Counted from the stretch's first letter, positions 7,991 to 20,070 are shown. The stretch is DNA of 64,000 bases from Bradyrhizobium sp. Ce-3 (GCF_022835695.1 NZ_BQUV01000001.1:1216263-1280262); one strand, 5' to 3'. Notes: a model not told the origin generated them from the sequence alone. Program-made: numbers and translations.

Positions 7991-9796
7991 ATGAGCAACG
8001 TCAACCCCGATCCGTTCACAACCCGGCCCGAGATCGAAGGCACCTTCGGCGTCGTCACCTCGACCCATTGGATCGCGACCGCGGTCGGCATGGCGGCGCT
8101 GGAGAAGGGCGGCAACGCCTTCGACGCCGGCGTTGCGGCGGCATTCACGTTGCAAGTGGTCGAACCGCACCTGAACGGCCCCGGCGGCGACGTTCCGATC
8201 ATCGTGCACGACGCCAAGCGCGGCAAAACCGAAGTGATCTGCGGCCAGGGCCCGGCGCCGGCGAAGGCGACGATCGCGCATTACCGCAGCGAGGGCCTCG
8301 AGATGGTGCCCGGCACCGGTCTGCTCGCCGCCTGCGTGCCCGGCACGTTCGAAACCTGGATGCTGCTGCTGCGCGACTACGGCACGTTGAAGCTGCGCGA
8401 CGTGCTGGAGCCGGCGATCGGCTATGCCCGCAACGGCCATCCGCTGGTCGAGCGCGCCTCCGCCACCATCAAGACCGTCGAGCAGCTGTTCCGGAAATAC
8501 TGGAGCACATCGGCCGAGGTCTATCTGCCCAATGGCGAGGTGCCGAAGCCGGGCACCATCTTCACCAACAAGAAGCTCGCGGAGACCTACACGCGCATCC
8601 TCAACGAGGCGGAGAGCGCGGGCAGTGACCGCGTGGCGCAGATCGAGCGCGCGCGGCAGGCTTGGTCCAAGGGCTTCGTCGCCGAGGCGATCGACAAGTT
8701 CTGCCGCACCCAGGAGGTGATGGACGTCTCCGGATCGCCGCATCGCGGCGTGCTGTCGGCCGACGACATGGCGCGCTGGCAGCCGACAACAGAGGCGCCA
8801 CTGACTTATGATTACGGCCGCTACGCGGTGCAGAAGTGCGGCGTCTGGAGCCAGGGCCCGGTGATGCTGCAGCAGCTCGCGCTGCTGAAGGGTTTTGAAC
8901 TCGACGGGCTCGATCCCGCGGGCCCCGACTTCATCCATCTGCAGATCGAAGCCGCCAAGCTCGCTTATGCCGATCGCGAGACGTTCTACGGCGATCCCAA
9001 GTTCACCGAGATCCCGATCGAGACGCTGCTGTCCGACGCCTATAACAACGAACGCCGCAAGTTGATCTCGAAAGACAAGGCCTCGCTCGACTTCCGCCCC
9101 GGCTCGCTCGAAGGCTTCGGCGGCGTCGTCAAATTGCGCCACGCCGAAGGGCATCGCGAGGCGGTCGGCGCCATGGGCGCCGGCGAACCGACCGTCGGCC
9201 GGTTCGGCGAGGTGCGTGGCGACACCGTGCATTTCGACATCATCGACAAGGCCGGCAACATGATCTCGGCGACGCCGTCCGGCGGCTGGCTGCAATCCTC
9301 GCCTGTCATTCCCGAGCTCGGCTTCTGCCTCGGCAGCCGCGCCCAGATGTTCTGGCTGGAGGAGAACCACCCTGCCTCGCTGGCGCCGGGCAAGCGGCCG
9401 CGCACCACGCTGTCGCCGACCATGGCGCTGCGCGACGGCGAGCCGTATCTCGCCTGGGGCTCGCCCGGCGGCGACCAGCAGGACCAGTGGATCACGCAAT
9501 TCTTCCTGCGCCATGTCCACGCCAAGCTCAATTTGCAGGAGGCGATCGACGCGCCGGCCTGGCACTCCGAGCATTTCCCGATCTCGTTCTGGCCGCGCAC
9601 CTCGCGCCCCGGCGTGCTGGTGCTGGAAAACCGCATTCCGAAATCCACCATCGACGAATTGAAGCGCCGTGGCCATGTGGTCGAGATCGGCCCCGATTGG
9701 TCGGAAGGCCGCCTCACCGCAGCCTCGAAAGTCGGTCCCCGCCGCCGTGCCGCCGCCAATCCGCGCGGCATGCAGGGCTACGCCGCGGGGCGCTAG
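7991..9796 (+). CDS. Gamma-glutamyltransferase family protein
   Basis: This 601-residue Ntn-hydrolase of the gamma-glutamyltransferase superfamily cleaves or transfers gamma-glutamyl groups, for example from glutathione. The N-terminal part has GGNAFDAGVAAAFTLQVVEPHLNGPGGD; the small-subunit start is marked by GDTVHFDIIDKAGNMIS, whose threonine should be the self-processing nucleophile. RPRTTLSPTMAL and GSPGGDQQDQW are further family blocks. No signal peptide is visible at the chosen ATG, so it may be cytoplasmic, unlike E. coli Ggt. A start 57 bases upstream is possible. A TGGCATGCCA palindrome lies at 7916-7925. The placement between two peptide importers suggests hydrolysis of imported gamma-glutamyl compounds. 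Confidence 0.9.
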   Translation: MSNVNPDPFTTRPEIEGTFGVVTSTHWIATAVGMAALEKGGNAFDAGVAAAFTLQVVEPHLNGPGGDVPIIVHDAKRGKTEVICGQGPAPAKATIAHYRSEGLEMVPGTGLLAACVPGTFETWMLLLRDYGTLKLRDVLEPAIGYARNGHPLVERASATIKTVEQLFRKYWSTSAEVYLPNGEVPKPGTIFTNKKLAETYTRILNEAESAGSDRVAQIERARQAWSKGFVAEAIDKFCRTQEVMDVSGSPHRGVLSADDMARWQPTTEAPLTYDYGRYAVQKCGVWSQGPVMLQQLALLKGFELDGLDPAGPDFIHLQIEAAKLAYADRETFYGDPKFTEIPIETLLSDAYNNERRKLISKDKASLDFRPGSLEGFGGVVKLRHAEGHREAVGAMGAGEPTVGRFGEVRGDTVHFDIIDKAGNMISATPSGGWLQSSPVIPELGFCLGSRAQMFWLEENHPASLAPGKRPRTTLSPTMALRDGEPYLAWGSPGGDQQDQWITQFFLRHVHAKLNLQEAIDAPAWHSEHFPISFWPRTSRPGVLVLENRIPKSTIDELKRRGHVVEIGPDWSEGRLTAASKVGPRRRAAANPRGMQGYAAGR

Positions 9797-9805
9797 AGGT
9801 TTGGG

Positions 9806-10512
9806 ATGACCTGGTCGATCATCGCCCGCGACAGCGCCACCGGCCAGCTCGGCATCGCCGTCGCGACGCGGTTCTTCGCGGTCGGCGCGCTGGTGCCGCA
9901 CATTGCACCCGGGATCGGCGCGATTGCGACGCAGGCACTGGTCAATCCCTATTACGGCATCGACGGCCTCGCGCTGCTGCGCGACGGTACCAGCCCGCAT
10001 GACGCGATCGCAGCGCTGCTGGCGCCCGATAGCGGCCGTGAGAGCCGGCAGGTGCACGTCATGGACGCCAAGGGCCGGATCGCGGCGCATTCCGGCAAGG
10101 ACTGCATCGACTGGTTCGGTCATATCGCGGGCGACGGCTTCTCGATCGCCGGCAATATGCTGGCGGGACCTGATGTGCTCGACGAGACCGCGCGCGTCTA
10201 TGCCGCAAGCGAGAAGCTGCCGTTCGCGGAGCGGCTGATCAAGGCGATGTTCGCCGGCGAAGCGGCCGGCGGCGACAAGCGCGGCAAGCAATCGGCGGCA
10301 CTTCTGATCCACGGCACCGAGCAATGGCCGTTGCTCGACCTGCGGGTCGACGACCACACCGATCCCTTGCGCGAGCTGGAGCGGCTTGAAGCGGTCAGCC
10401 GCGAGCACTGGGTGCCGTTCCGGAATTTCATGCCGACCCGGGACAACCCGGCCGGAACCAGCGACCGCTCCAGGATCGAGGCCGGTATCGCAGCTGCAAC
10501 CAGGAGCCGCGA

Positions 10513-10516
<4 letters not shown>
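9806..10516 (+). CDS. DUF1028 domain protein
   Basis: This 236-residue protein begins MTWSIIARDSATGQLGIAVATRFFAVGALVPH, the signature of DUF1028, a family predicted to be Ntn-type amidohydrolases and often found beside peptide transporters and gamma-glutamyltransferases. Family members carry a DUF1028 core of about 200 residues, so this copy is a core plus a short C-terminal extension. It follows the transferase by nine bases and overlaps the next ATPase gene by four (ATGA), so it is expressed with both. Its reaction is not established; amide or peptide hydrolysis is the plausible role. Confidence 0.88.
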
Positions 10517-12563
<2,047 letters not shown>

Positions 12564-12613
12564 CCCGGGGTTATTTCACAGGGAACAGAGGCGTAGGGAA
12601 TAAGGGGTTTGCG

Positions 12614-14125
12614 ATGAGATTTTGGCGCTTGGCGGTCCTGATGGCGGCCCTCGTGGCCTGGTGCGGAGCGAGCGCGCGTGCCGAGACGACGCTTCGCATC
12701 GGGCTCGCCGAGGACCCCGACATCCTCGATCCTTCAATCGGGCGCACCTATGTCGGCCGCATCGTGTTTTCGGCGTTCTGCGACAAGCTGTTCGACATCG
12801 ACGAGAAGCTGAACATCGTCCCGCAGCTCGCGCTGTCCTACGAGAATTCGGCCGACGGCAAGGAGATGATCATCAAGCTCCGGCCGGGCGTCAAGTTCCA
12901 CGACGGTGAACCGTTCGACGCCGAAGCCGCCAAATTCTCGCTGGAGCGCCATCTGACGCTGCCGACCTCGTTTCGCAAGCCGGAATTGGCCGCGCTCGAC
13001 CATGTCGACGTCGTCGATCCCCTGACCATCAAGCTGGTGCTCAAGACGCCCTACTCGCCGCTGATCGCCCAGTTGACCGACCGCGCCGGCATGATGGTCT
13101 CGCCGAAGGCGGTGAAGGAAGCCGGCGACAAATTCGGGCTGCATCCGGTCTGCGCCGGCCCGTACAAATTCGTCGAACGCGTGCAGCAGGACCGCATGGT
13201 GTTCGAGAAGTTTGCGGATTACTGGAACAAGGACAACGTCTTCATCGATCGCATCGTGTTCCTCCCGATCGTCGACGCCACGGTGCGGCTCGCCAATCTG
13301 AAATCCGGCGGGCTCGATCTGATCGAGCGCGTGCTCGCCACCGACATCAAGGACGTCCGCGCCGACAAGCGCCTGGTGCTGTCGACCGCACCTGAACTCG
13401 GTTATCTCGGCCTCACCATCAACATCGCCAACGACAAGGGCAAGGGCCCGCTCAGCCAATCGGAGAAGGTGCGGCAGGCGCTAGATCTGTCGATCGATCG
13501 CGAGGCGCTCAACCAGGTCGTCTTCAACGGCGAGTTCACGCCGGGCAATCAATGGGTCAGCCCGACGCATCCTTATTATCAGAAGGCGTTTCCGGTTCGG
13601 GGCCGCGACATTGCCAAGGCCAAGGCGCTGCTGAAGGAGGCCGGCGTCACGCTGCCCGTTGCCATCGATTACATGGTCCCCAAAGGCGCCGAGAACGAAG
13701 CCGTGGCCCAGGTCGTGCAGTCGATGGCGGCCGAAGCGGGCTTCGACATCAAGATCCGCGTGGTCGAATTTGCGACGACGTTCAAGCAGGCCCAGGCCGG
13801 CGAATTTCAGGTGTTCCAGATCAACTGGAGCGGCCGGATCGATCCTGACGGCAATTCCTATGTCTTCCTGCACACCAAGGCGCCGCAGAACGACGGCGGC
13901 TATTCCAACCCGGAAGCCGACAAGCTGATGGAAGATGCGCGGCTGATCAACGATCCCGCCCAGCGCAAGGCGATCTACGAGAAGATGACGAGGATCGTGC
14001 TCAATGACGAGCCGATCATCTACATCTATCACCGCACACTGCTGATCGCGCACTCCACCAAGGTCGAGGGCTACCGGCAGATGCCGGATGGATTGGTGCG
14101 CGTGGTCGGGCTGAAATTGAAATGA
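12614..14125 (+). CDS. Peptide-type ABC transporter substrate-binding protein (second system)
   Basis: This 503-residue family-5 binding protein has a signal peptide over about the first 26 residues (MRFWRLAVLMAALVAWCGASARA). The mature part contains LGLAEDPDILDPS-like and LRPGVKFHDGEPFDA segments and a late INWSGRIDPDGN block, typical of glutathione/peptide binding proteins such as GsiB. An AAGGGG ribosome site precedes the ATG at 12614; a GTG 54 bases upstream would put extra residues before the signal. It sits between the second ATPase pair and its permeases. Confidence 0.92.
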   Translation: MRFWRLAVLMAALVAWCGASARAETTLRIGLAEDPDILDPSIGRTYVGRIVFSAFCDKLFDIDEKLNIVPQLALSYENSADGKEMIIKLRPGVKFHDGEPFDAEAAKFSLERHLTLPTSFRKPELAALDHVDVVDPLTIKLVLKTPYSPLIAQLTDRAGMMVSPKAVKEAGDKFGLHPVCAGPYKFVERVQQDRMVFEKFADYWNKDNVFIDRIVFLPIVDATVRLANLKSGGLDLIERVLATDIKDVRADKRLVLSTAPELGYLGLTINIANDKGKGPLSQSEKVRQALDLSIDREALNQVVFNGEFTPGNQWVSPTHPYYQKAFPVRGRDIAKAKALLKEAGVTLPVAIDYMVPKGAENEAVAQVVQSMAAEAGFDIKIRVVEFATTFKQAQAGEFQVFQINWSGRIDPDGNSYVFLHTKAPQNDGGYSNPEADKLMEDARLINDPAQRKAIYEKMTRIVLNDEPIIYIYHRTLLIAHSTKVEGYRQMPDGLVRVVGLKLK

Positions 14126-14156
14126 TCGCCACAGCGCAGGACACGCGGGGCCGACC

Positions 14157-15098
14157 ATGCTGAACTTCCTCGCCAAGCGGCTGGTTCAGCTGGTCCCGAC
14201 GCTGTTCTTCGTCTCGCTGCTGATCTTCTCGCTGCAACATCTGCTGCCCGGCGATCCGGCACTCGTGATGGCCGGCGAGGAGCGCGATCCGGCCGTGATC
14301 GAACAGATCCGCCAGCAATACCATCTGGATCAGCCGATCCCGGTGCAATATGCCTATTGGGTCAAGGGCGTGCTCACGGGCGACCTCGGCGAGTCCCTGC
14401 GCAACAAGATGCCGGTGTCGAGCCTGATCGCTCAGAAGCTGCCGGTCACGATGCAGATCGCCGGCATGGCGATCGTGGTCGCCTTCCTGATCGGCATCCC
14501 CGCCGGCATCATCTCGGCGGTGAAGACCGGCACGGCGTGGGACTATGGCGCCAACTTATTCGCGCTGTGGGGGATCTCGACGCCGAATTTCTGGCTCGGC
14601 ATCATGCTGATCTTCCTGTTCTCCGTCGAACTCGGCTGGCTGCCGGCCTCCGGCTACGTGCCGCTCAGCGAAAACTGGCGCGCCAGCCTCGCCGCATCCG
14701 TGATGCCCGCCTTCGTGCTCGGCAATGCGATCGCGGCAATCCTGATGCGGCATACAAGAAGTGCGATGCTGCAGGTGCTGGAAAGCGACTATGTCCGCAC
14801 CGCGCGGGCGAAGGGCCTGTCCGAGCGCACGGTGATCCTCAAGCATGCGATGCGCAACGCGCTGACGCCGATCATCACGCTCGGCGCGCTCGAGCTCGGC
14901 ACGCTGCTGTCGGGCGCGGTTCTCACCGAGCAGATCTTCTCGATCCCGGGCTTCGGCAAGCTGATCGTCGATGCCGTGTTCAACCGCGACTACGCGGTGG
15001 TGCAGGGCGTGGTCCTGACCACGGCGACGATCTACATCACGCTCAATCTGATCGCCGACATCGCCTACATCCTGGTCAACCCGCGGCTGAGGGGCTGA
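14157..15098 (+). CDS. Peptide ABC transporter permease (DppB-like, second system)
   Basis: This 313-residue permease begins MLNFLAKRLVQLVPTLFFVS and carries the DppB/GsiC pattern: LLPGDPA, LDQPIPVQYAYW and the EAA loop RAKGLSERTVILKHAMRNALTP. Six membrane segments can be traced. It follows the binding protein by 31 bases and precedes the partner permease by four. Confidence 0.92.
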   Translation: MLNFLAKRLVQLVPTLFFVSLLIFSLQHLLPGDPALVMAGEERDPAVIEQIRQQYHLDQPIPVQYAYWVKGVLTGDLGESLRNKMPVSSLIAQKLPVTMQIAGMAIVVAFLIGIPAGIISAVKTGTAWDYGANLFALWGISTPNFWLGIMLIFLFSVELGWLPASGYVPLSENWRASLAASVMPAFVLGNAIAAILMRHTRSAMLQVLESDYVRTARAKGLSERTVILKHAMRNALTPIITLGALELGTLLSGAVLTEQIFSIPGFGKLIVDAVFNRDYAVVQGVVLTTATIYITLNLIADIAYILVNPRLRG

Positions 15099-15102
15099 CC
15101 GG

Positions 15103-15993
15103 ATGACCGACGCTGCACTCAGCCCGCTCGCACCGCTTGCCGTCGCCGAAACCCTGGAGAGCCCGGCGCGGCGTGCCTTACGGCGGCTGATCCGGCGCAA
15201 GGGCGCCGTGCTCGGGCTTGCCGTGATCGCGCTCTTCATCCTGCTCGCCGTGTTCGCGCCGCTGATCGTGCCCTATGATCCGGTCGCGACCAGCTGGTCG
15301 CTGGTGCGCAAGGCGCCGTCGCTGCAGCACTGGTTCGGCACCGACGAGCTCGGCCGCGACGTGCTCGCGCGCGTCGTGTTCGGCGCCCGCGCCTCGCTGC
15401 TTGCCGGCGTGATCTCGGTCGGCATCGCGCTTGCGATCGGCGTGCCGCTCGGCCTCGTCGCCGGCTATCGCGGCGGCTTCATCGACGCGCTGATCAGCCG
15501 CATCACAGATGCGATGCTGGCCTGCCCGTTCCTGATCCTGGCGATCGCGCTCGCGGCATTCCTCGGACCCAGCCTCAGCAATGCGATGATCGCGATCGGC
15601 GTCTCGGCGACCCCGATCTTCATCCGCCTGACCCGCGGTCAGGTGATGGGCGTCAAGGTCGAGGATTATGTCGAGGCGGCGCGCGCCATGGGCAATCCGC
15701 GCTGGCGTATCGCGCTGGTTCACATCCTGCCCAACATCCTGCCGGCGCTGCTGGTGCAGGCGACGCTGTCGATCGCGGCCGCGATCATCGCCGAAGCTGC
15801 GCTGTCGTTCCTCGGCCTCGGCCAGCAGCCGCCGTCGCCGTCCTGGGGCAGCATGCTCAACGCCGCGCAGCGTTTCCTGACCAGCGCGCCATGGATGGCG
15901 ATCTGGCCGGGGTTTGCGATCTTCCTGGTCGTGCTGTCGTTCAATCTGGTCGGCGACGGCCTGCGCGACGCGCTCGATCCGAAGGCACGGTGA
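15103..15993 (+). CDS. Peptide ABC transporter permease (DppC-like, second system)
   Basis: This 296-residue permease has the DppC/GsiD hallmarks: a cytoplasmic N-terminus, GTDELGRDVLARVVFGAR, and an EAA loop AARAMGNPRWRIALVHILPNILP, with about six membrane segments. It is the last gene of the plus-strand block that began at 2254. The downstream gap holds a short dispersed repeat and no clear terminator. Confidence 0.92.
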   Translation: MTDAALSPLAPLAVAETLESPARRALRRLIRRKGAVLGLAVIALFILLAVFAPLIVPYDPVATSWSLVRKAPSLQHWFGTDELGRDVLARVVFGARASLLAGVISVGIALAIGVPLGLVAGYRGGFIDALISRITDAMLACPFLILAIALAAFLGPSLSNAMIAIGVSATPIFIRLTRGQVMGVKVEDYVEAARAMGNPRWRIALVHILPNILPALLVQATLSIAAAIIAEAALSFLGLGQQPPSPSWGSMLNAAQRFLTSAPWMAIWPGFAIFLVVLSFNLVGDGLRDALDPKAR

Positions 15994-16032
15994 TGCCGTT
16001 CGCCGCCCTGCCGCGGCGAGCGCCATTCTCCC

Positions 16033-16080
16033 CCGTCACCCTGAGGAGCGCGGAACGCGCGTCTCGAAGGGTCGACGGCC
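16033..16080. repeat. Short palindromic dispersed-type repeat
   Basis: The segment starts CGTCACCCTGAGGAGCGCGG and contains complementary GCGCG arms around GGAAC, then CTCGAAGGGTCGACGG. From general knowledge this resembles an element scattered through Bradyrhizobium intergenic DNA. It lies just after the second permease gene. Only one copy is seen in this window. Confidence 0.5.
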
Positions 16081-16119
16081 ACCGACGGCACTAGCAGTGC
16101 GCGCCTCAGATTACTCGCC

Positions 16120-16863
16120 CTAAACCACCACCTCCCGCAACACCCTCCTGCAATCCATCTCGTATTCGAGATCGACCACCGGCGGACGGCAGAAGTGCCA
16201 GCTCAGGCCGGGGCGCGTGGCGCCGCGGCGGACCAGCTCGTCGGCGAGCACGGGATGGATGTCGTGCACGGTGTAGGCCTGCACCGCGGTCGTCGCCTCC
16301 CAGCCGAAGCTGAACTCGGCAAGACGGCGCTCCATCTCGCCGGCAGTGAAGCGGACCTTCTCCCGCCACGCGCCGGGGCTGAGATCGCGATAGCAGACGA
16401 TGCGGTCGGGATAGCTGGCAGTGCCGCTGCGCGCCTCCGCGCCGCCCGCGATCACGAAGGACGGCGAGGTGCTCGTGCTCGGCCGCGTGAACGAGAACGC
16501 GTAGAATGACGGCTCGGCCGGCGGATCGATCTCGGGACAGACATTGCTGCGCGCCACCGGGTTGGTGGTGCCGTCGAACAGGCCCCATTCGGCGAGCGTC
16601 TTGACGTAGTGCTGGTTGAAGGCGCGGAAGCCGTCCTCGGTGAAGGCAGCCGGCGACCGCAATTCGCAGGCGCAGAACGCGGTCAGCGGCCGGCCGGCGT
16701 CCTTGATGTAGGCCGCAATCCGCGCAAAACCTTCAGCGAGCGGCAGCAGGCGGTCGAAGCGGACCCGCTCGATCTCGTAGCCGGCGTTCGCCTGGGCGCC
16801 GCTGGAATATTGGAACACCGCCGGAATGAACCGGTAATTGCCCGCCGCAAACTCGCTCGCCAT
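16120..16863 (-). CDS. RidA-like uncharacterised protein
   Basis: This 247-residue protein resembles an extended RidA/YjgF-type fold: a central stretch (AYIKDAGRPLTAFCACELRSP...AFNQHYVKTLAEWG) is like the RidA substrate-site region, but the protein is about twice a RidA subunit. Some proteins of this shape are annotated as 2-amino-5-chloromuconate deaminases; I cannot confirm that activity from the sequence. There is no signal peptide. A GGAGGAGA ribosome site precedes the ATG. It lies on the same strand as the RND operon, but a terminator separates them, so it is probably transcribed on its own. Confidence 0.5.
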   Translation of the reverse strand: MASEFAAGNYRFIPAVFQYSSGAQANAGYEIERVRFDRLLPLAEGFARIAAYIKDAGRPLTAFCACELRSPAAFTEDGFRAFNQHYVKTLAEWGLFDGTTNPVARSNVCPEIDPPAEPSFYAFSFTRPSTSTSPSFVIAGGAEARSGTASYPDRIVCYRDLSPGAWREKVRFTAGEMERRLAEFSFGWEATTAVQAYTVHDIHPVLADELVRRGATRPGLSWHFCRPPVVDLEYEMDCRRVLREVVV

Positions 16864-16902
16864 GGCTGTCTCCTCCCGATCTTTGCGGTGAGGCTATCAC
16901 GA

Positions 16903-16943
16903 GACAAAGAAAAGGCGGCAGTGGCTTTCGCCAGTGCCGCCTT
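16903..16943 (-). terminator. Rho-independent terminator of the RND efflux operon
   Basis: On the minus strand, a 14-bp stem (AAGGCGGCACTGGC, one mismatch in the other arm) closes on a GAAA loop and runs into a T-rich stretch (TTTTCTTTGTC). It starts 25 bases after the RND transporter stop codon and insulates the RidA-like gene. Confidence 0.8.
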
Positions 16944-16968
16944 CCCTGCGAGCATGAGCTTGGAGGGC

Positions 16969-19900
16969 TCAGGTCGGTTTCAATGCGCCGCCGCGGCCTT
17001 CGAGTTCGTAGTCGGCAATCTGCTTGGCACGGTCCGAACGGGCCGCGGCCTGGTGGTCGGTCGCGATCACCGTGTAGACCATCGGCAGCACGAACAGCGT
17101 GAACAGCGTACCGATCGTCATGCCGGTGACGACGACGAGCCCGATCGAGAAGCGGCTGGCGGCGCCGGCGCCCGAGGCGGTGAGCAGCGGCAGCAGGCCG
17201 GTGACCATGGCCGCCGTCGTCATCAGGATCGGACGCAGACGAATCCGGGCCGACATCTCGATCGCCGAACGGCGGTCGAGTCCCTCGTTGAGCTGCAGCT
17301 CGTTGGCGAACTCCACCATCAGGATGCCGTGCTTGGTGATCAGTCCGACCAGCGTCAGCAAGCCCACCTGGGTGTAGATGTTCATGGTGGCGACGCCGAA
17401 GAACAGCGGGATCAGGGCGCCGACGATCGCCATCGGCACCGAGATCATGATCACGAACGGATCGCGCAGGCTCTCGAACTGCGCCGCCAGCACCAGGAAG
17501 ATGATGATGATGGCGAACGCGAAGGTGACCAGCAGCTGGTTGCCTTCATGGACGTACTGCCGGGAGTCGGCCAGGAAGTCGTAGCTGAAGCCGGTCGGCA
17601 GCTTCTTGGCTTCGCCCGTCAGGAAGTCCACCGCCTGTCCCATCGAGACGCCGGGCATCGGCACGGCCTGGAAGGTCGACGAGTTGAGCTGGTTGTAGTG
17701 GGTCAGCGCGTTCGGATCGACGCCGGTCTCGACCGTCACCACGGTCGACAGCCGCACCAGCTGCCCGGTCGCAGTCGGGACGTAGTAATCGTTGAACGCT
17801 TCGGGCGCGAGCCGGCTGGCGCGCGGCACCTGCGGGATCACCTGATAGGAGCGCCCTTCCAGGTTGAAGCGGTTGACATAGTTGCCGCCGAGCAGCGTCG
17901 CCAGCGCGCCGCCGATCGACTGCATGGTGATGCCGAGGTCGCTGGCCTTGGAGCGATCGACCTTCACCCGGACCACCGGCTGGTTGAAGTCGAGGTCGCT
18001 ATCGGTGACGATGAACAGGCCGCTCTTGCGCGCGGCTGCCTTCAGCTTGTTCATCTCGTCGAAAACCTGCTGGAATCCGGCCGTCGACGAGATCACCATC
18101 TGCACCGGCAGACCGCCGGGGCCGCCGGGCAGCGGCGGCAGGCTGAACGCGAACGCGCTGATGCCTTCAAGCTTCGACAGCTCGGCCTGCATCAGCGGCT
18201 GCAGCTGCTGCGCGGTACGCTTGCGCTCATCCCACGGCTTCAACAGCGCGCCGGCGAAGCCGCCCTGCGGACCGGTGATGCCGTTCAGGATGAACCGCAG
18301 GTCGGTCTCGGGAAACTTCTGGAACTCCTTGTCCATCTTGTCGCCGTAGTAATCGATGTAGTCGATGTTGGCGTATTTCGGTGCCTTGGTGATCGCAAAC
18401 ACGATGCCCTGGTCTTCCTGCGGCGCCAGCTCCTTCTGGATGTGCATATAGAGGAAGCCGACCAGGCCGAGGATGGTCAGGGCGAACAGCGCCGTGATCG
18501 GGCGGTAGTCGAGCGAACGGTCGAGCAGGCGGCCGTAGCCGCGGGTCATCGCACCGAACACGCGGCTAACAAGCTTGGCGAAACGCCCCTCTTCCGCGCT
18601 CTTGAGGAACACCGAGCACATCATCGGCGACAACGTCAGCGCGATCACGCCCGACACGATCACCGAGCCGGCCAGCGTGAAGGCGAATTCGCGGAACAGC
18701 GTGCCGGTCACGCCGCCGAGGAAGCCGATCGGCGCGTACACCGCCGCCAGCGTGATCGTCATGGAGACGACGGGGCCGACGATCTCGCGTGCACCCTTCA
18801 GCGATGCCTGCACCGGTGGCAGGCCCTCCTCGAGATGTCGATGGATGTTCTCCACCACCACGATGGCGTCGTCGACCACGAGGCCGATCGCCAGCACCAT
18901 CGCCAGCAGCGTCAAAAGGTTGAAGCTGAAGCCCGCGGCCAGCATCAGGATGCAGACGCCGACCAGCGACAGCGGAATGGTGACCACGGGAATGATCACG
19001 GAGCGGAACGACGCCAGGAACAGGAAGATCACGACGACGACGATCAGGACCGCTTCGGTGAGCGTCTTCTCGACCTCGTCGATCGACGATTGGATGAACT
19101 TGGTGGAATCGTAGGCCACCTTCATCTTCATCGACGGCGGCAGGTTACGCTCGAGGTCCGGGAACAGCGCGCGCACGCCTTTCACCAGGCTCAGCGGGTT
19201 GCCCTGCGGCGTCGCCTTGATGCCGATGAAGATCGCGTGCTCGCCGTTGAAGGCGACGCTGGCGTCGGTCGACTGCGCCGCGAGCTCCACCGTCGCGATG
19301 TCCTCGATGCGCACGAAGCCGCCGTCCTTCGCCTTCACGATCATTCGCTTGAACTGATCGATGTTCTGAAGATCGGTGTTGGCCGAGACGTTGGAGACGA
19401 TGAAGAAGCCCTTGGTCTGGCCGGCGGCCGCCTGGAAGTTGTTGGCAGCGATCGCTGCCGCAACGTCGTTCGGCGACACGCCGCGTCCGGCCATCCGGGT
19501 CGGATCGAGCCAGACGCGCATCGCGAAGGTCTGGCCGCCGAGAATGTCGGCAGATGCGACGCCGTCGACCGTCGAGAGCACCGGCTGCACGACGCGGGTC
19601 AGATAGTCCGAGATCGCAGAGCCCGTGAGCTCCTCGCTGGAGAAGCCGAGATACATCACGGCGATGGTGTCACCGGTCGCCTTGCTCACGACCGGGTCGA
19701 AGGCTTCCTTCGGGATCAGGTATTTGACCGAGTTGACCTTGGCCAGCACTTCAGTCAGCGCCTGGTTCGGATCGTGATTGAGCTTGACGTAGACCTGGAT
19801 CGTCGAAGTGCCGAGCACCGAGTTCGAGGTCATATAGTCGACGCCCTCGGCCGACGCGACCGCCTGCTCGATCGGCGTGGTGATGAAGCCGTTGATCAGC

Positions 19901-20070
19901 TCCGGCGACGCGCCGGGATAGGATGTCGTGATCGTCACGACGGTGTTCGAGAGATTCGGATATTGCCGGATCGGCAGCACCATCGCCGCGCGCAAGCCGA
20001 TCAGCAGGATCAGCAGGCTGACGACGACCGACAGCACCGGGCGCTTGATGAAAATATCAGTGAAGGCCAT
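16969..20070 (-). CDS. RND multidrug efflux transporter, inner-membrane pump (HAE1 family)
   Basis: This 1033-residue protein matches the AcrB/MexF family of proton-driven efflux pumps. It starts MAFTDIFIKRPVLSVVV, as these pumps do. The proton-relay aspartates are in GLVVDDAIVVVENIHRHLEEG, and the lysine of the relay is in GLITKHGILMVEFANE. Two large periplasmic loops are present at the expected places, with 12 membrane helices in total. I use the ATG at 20070; a TTG two codons upstream is possible. It follows the membrane-fusion gene by 83 bases under TetR control and would need an outer-membrane channel encoded elsewhere. The substrates are unknown. Confidence 0.95.
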   Translation of the reverse strand: MAFTDIFIKRPVLSVVVSLLILLIGLRAAMVLPIRQYPNLSNTVVTITTSYPGASPELINGFITTPIEQAVASAEGVDYMTSNSVLGTSTIQVYVKLNHDPNQALTEVLAKVNSVKYLIPKEAFDPVVSKATGDTIAVMYLGFSSEELTGSAISDYLTRVVQPVLSTVDGVASADILGGQTFAMRVWLDPTRMAGRGVSPNDVAAAIAANNFQAAAGQTKGFFIVSNVSANTDLQNIDQFKRMIVKAKDGGFVRIEDIATVELAAQSTDASVAFNGEHAIFIGIKATPQGNPLSLVKGVRALFPDLERNLPPSMKMKVAYDSTKFIQSSIDEVEKTLTEAVLIVVVVIFLFLASFRSVIIPVVTIPLSLVGVCILMLAAGFSFNLLTLLAMVLAIGLVVDDAIVVVENIHRHLEEGLPPVQASLKGAREIVGPVVSMTITLAAVYAPIGFLGGVTGTLFREFAFTLAGSVIVSGVIALTLSPMMCSVFLKSAEEGRFAKLVSRVFGAMTRGYGRLLDRSLDYRPITALFALTILGLVGFLYMHIQKELAPQEDQGIVFAITKAPKYANIDYIDYYGDKMDKEFQKFPETDLRFILNGITGPQGGFAGALLKPWDERKRTAQQLQPLMQAELSKLEGISAFAFSLPPLPGGPGGLPVQMVISSTAGFQQVFDEMNKLKAAARKSGLFIVTDSDLDFNQPVVRVKVDRSKASDLGITMQSIGGALATLLGGNYVNRFNLEGRSYQVIPQVPRASRLAPEAFNDYYVPTATGQLVRLSTVVTVETGVDPNALTHYNQLNSSTFQAVPMPGVSMGQAVDFLTGEAKKLPTGFSYDFLADSRQYVHEGNQLLVTFAFAIIIIFLVLAAQFESLRDPFVIMISVPMAIVGALIPLFFGVATMNIYTQVGLLTLVGLITKHGILMVEFANELQLNEGLDRRSAIEMSARIRLRPILMTTAAMVTGLLPLLTASGAGAASRFSIGLVVVTGMTIGTLFTLFVLPMVYTVIATDHQAAARSDRAKQIADYELEGRGGALKPT

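Noticed and set aside
7982-10408. Long minus-strand frame opposite the gamma-glutamyltransferase and DUF1028 genes
   Set aside because: Shadow frame with biased Arg/Ala/Gln composition and no motif.
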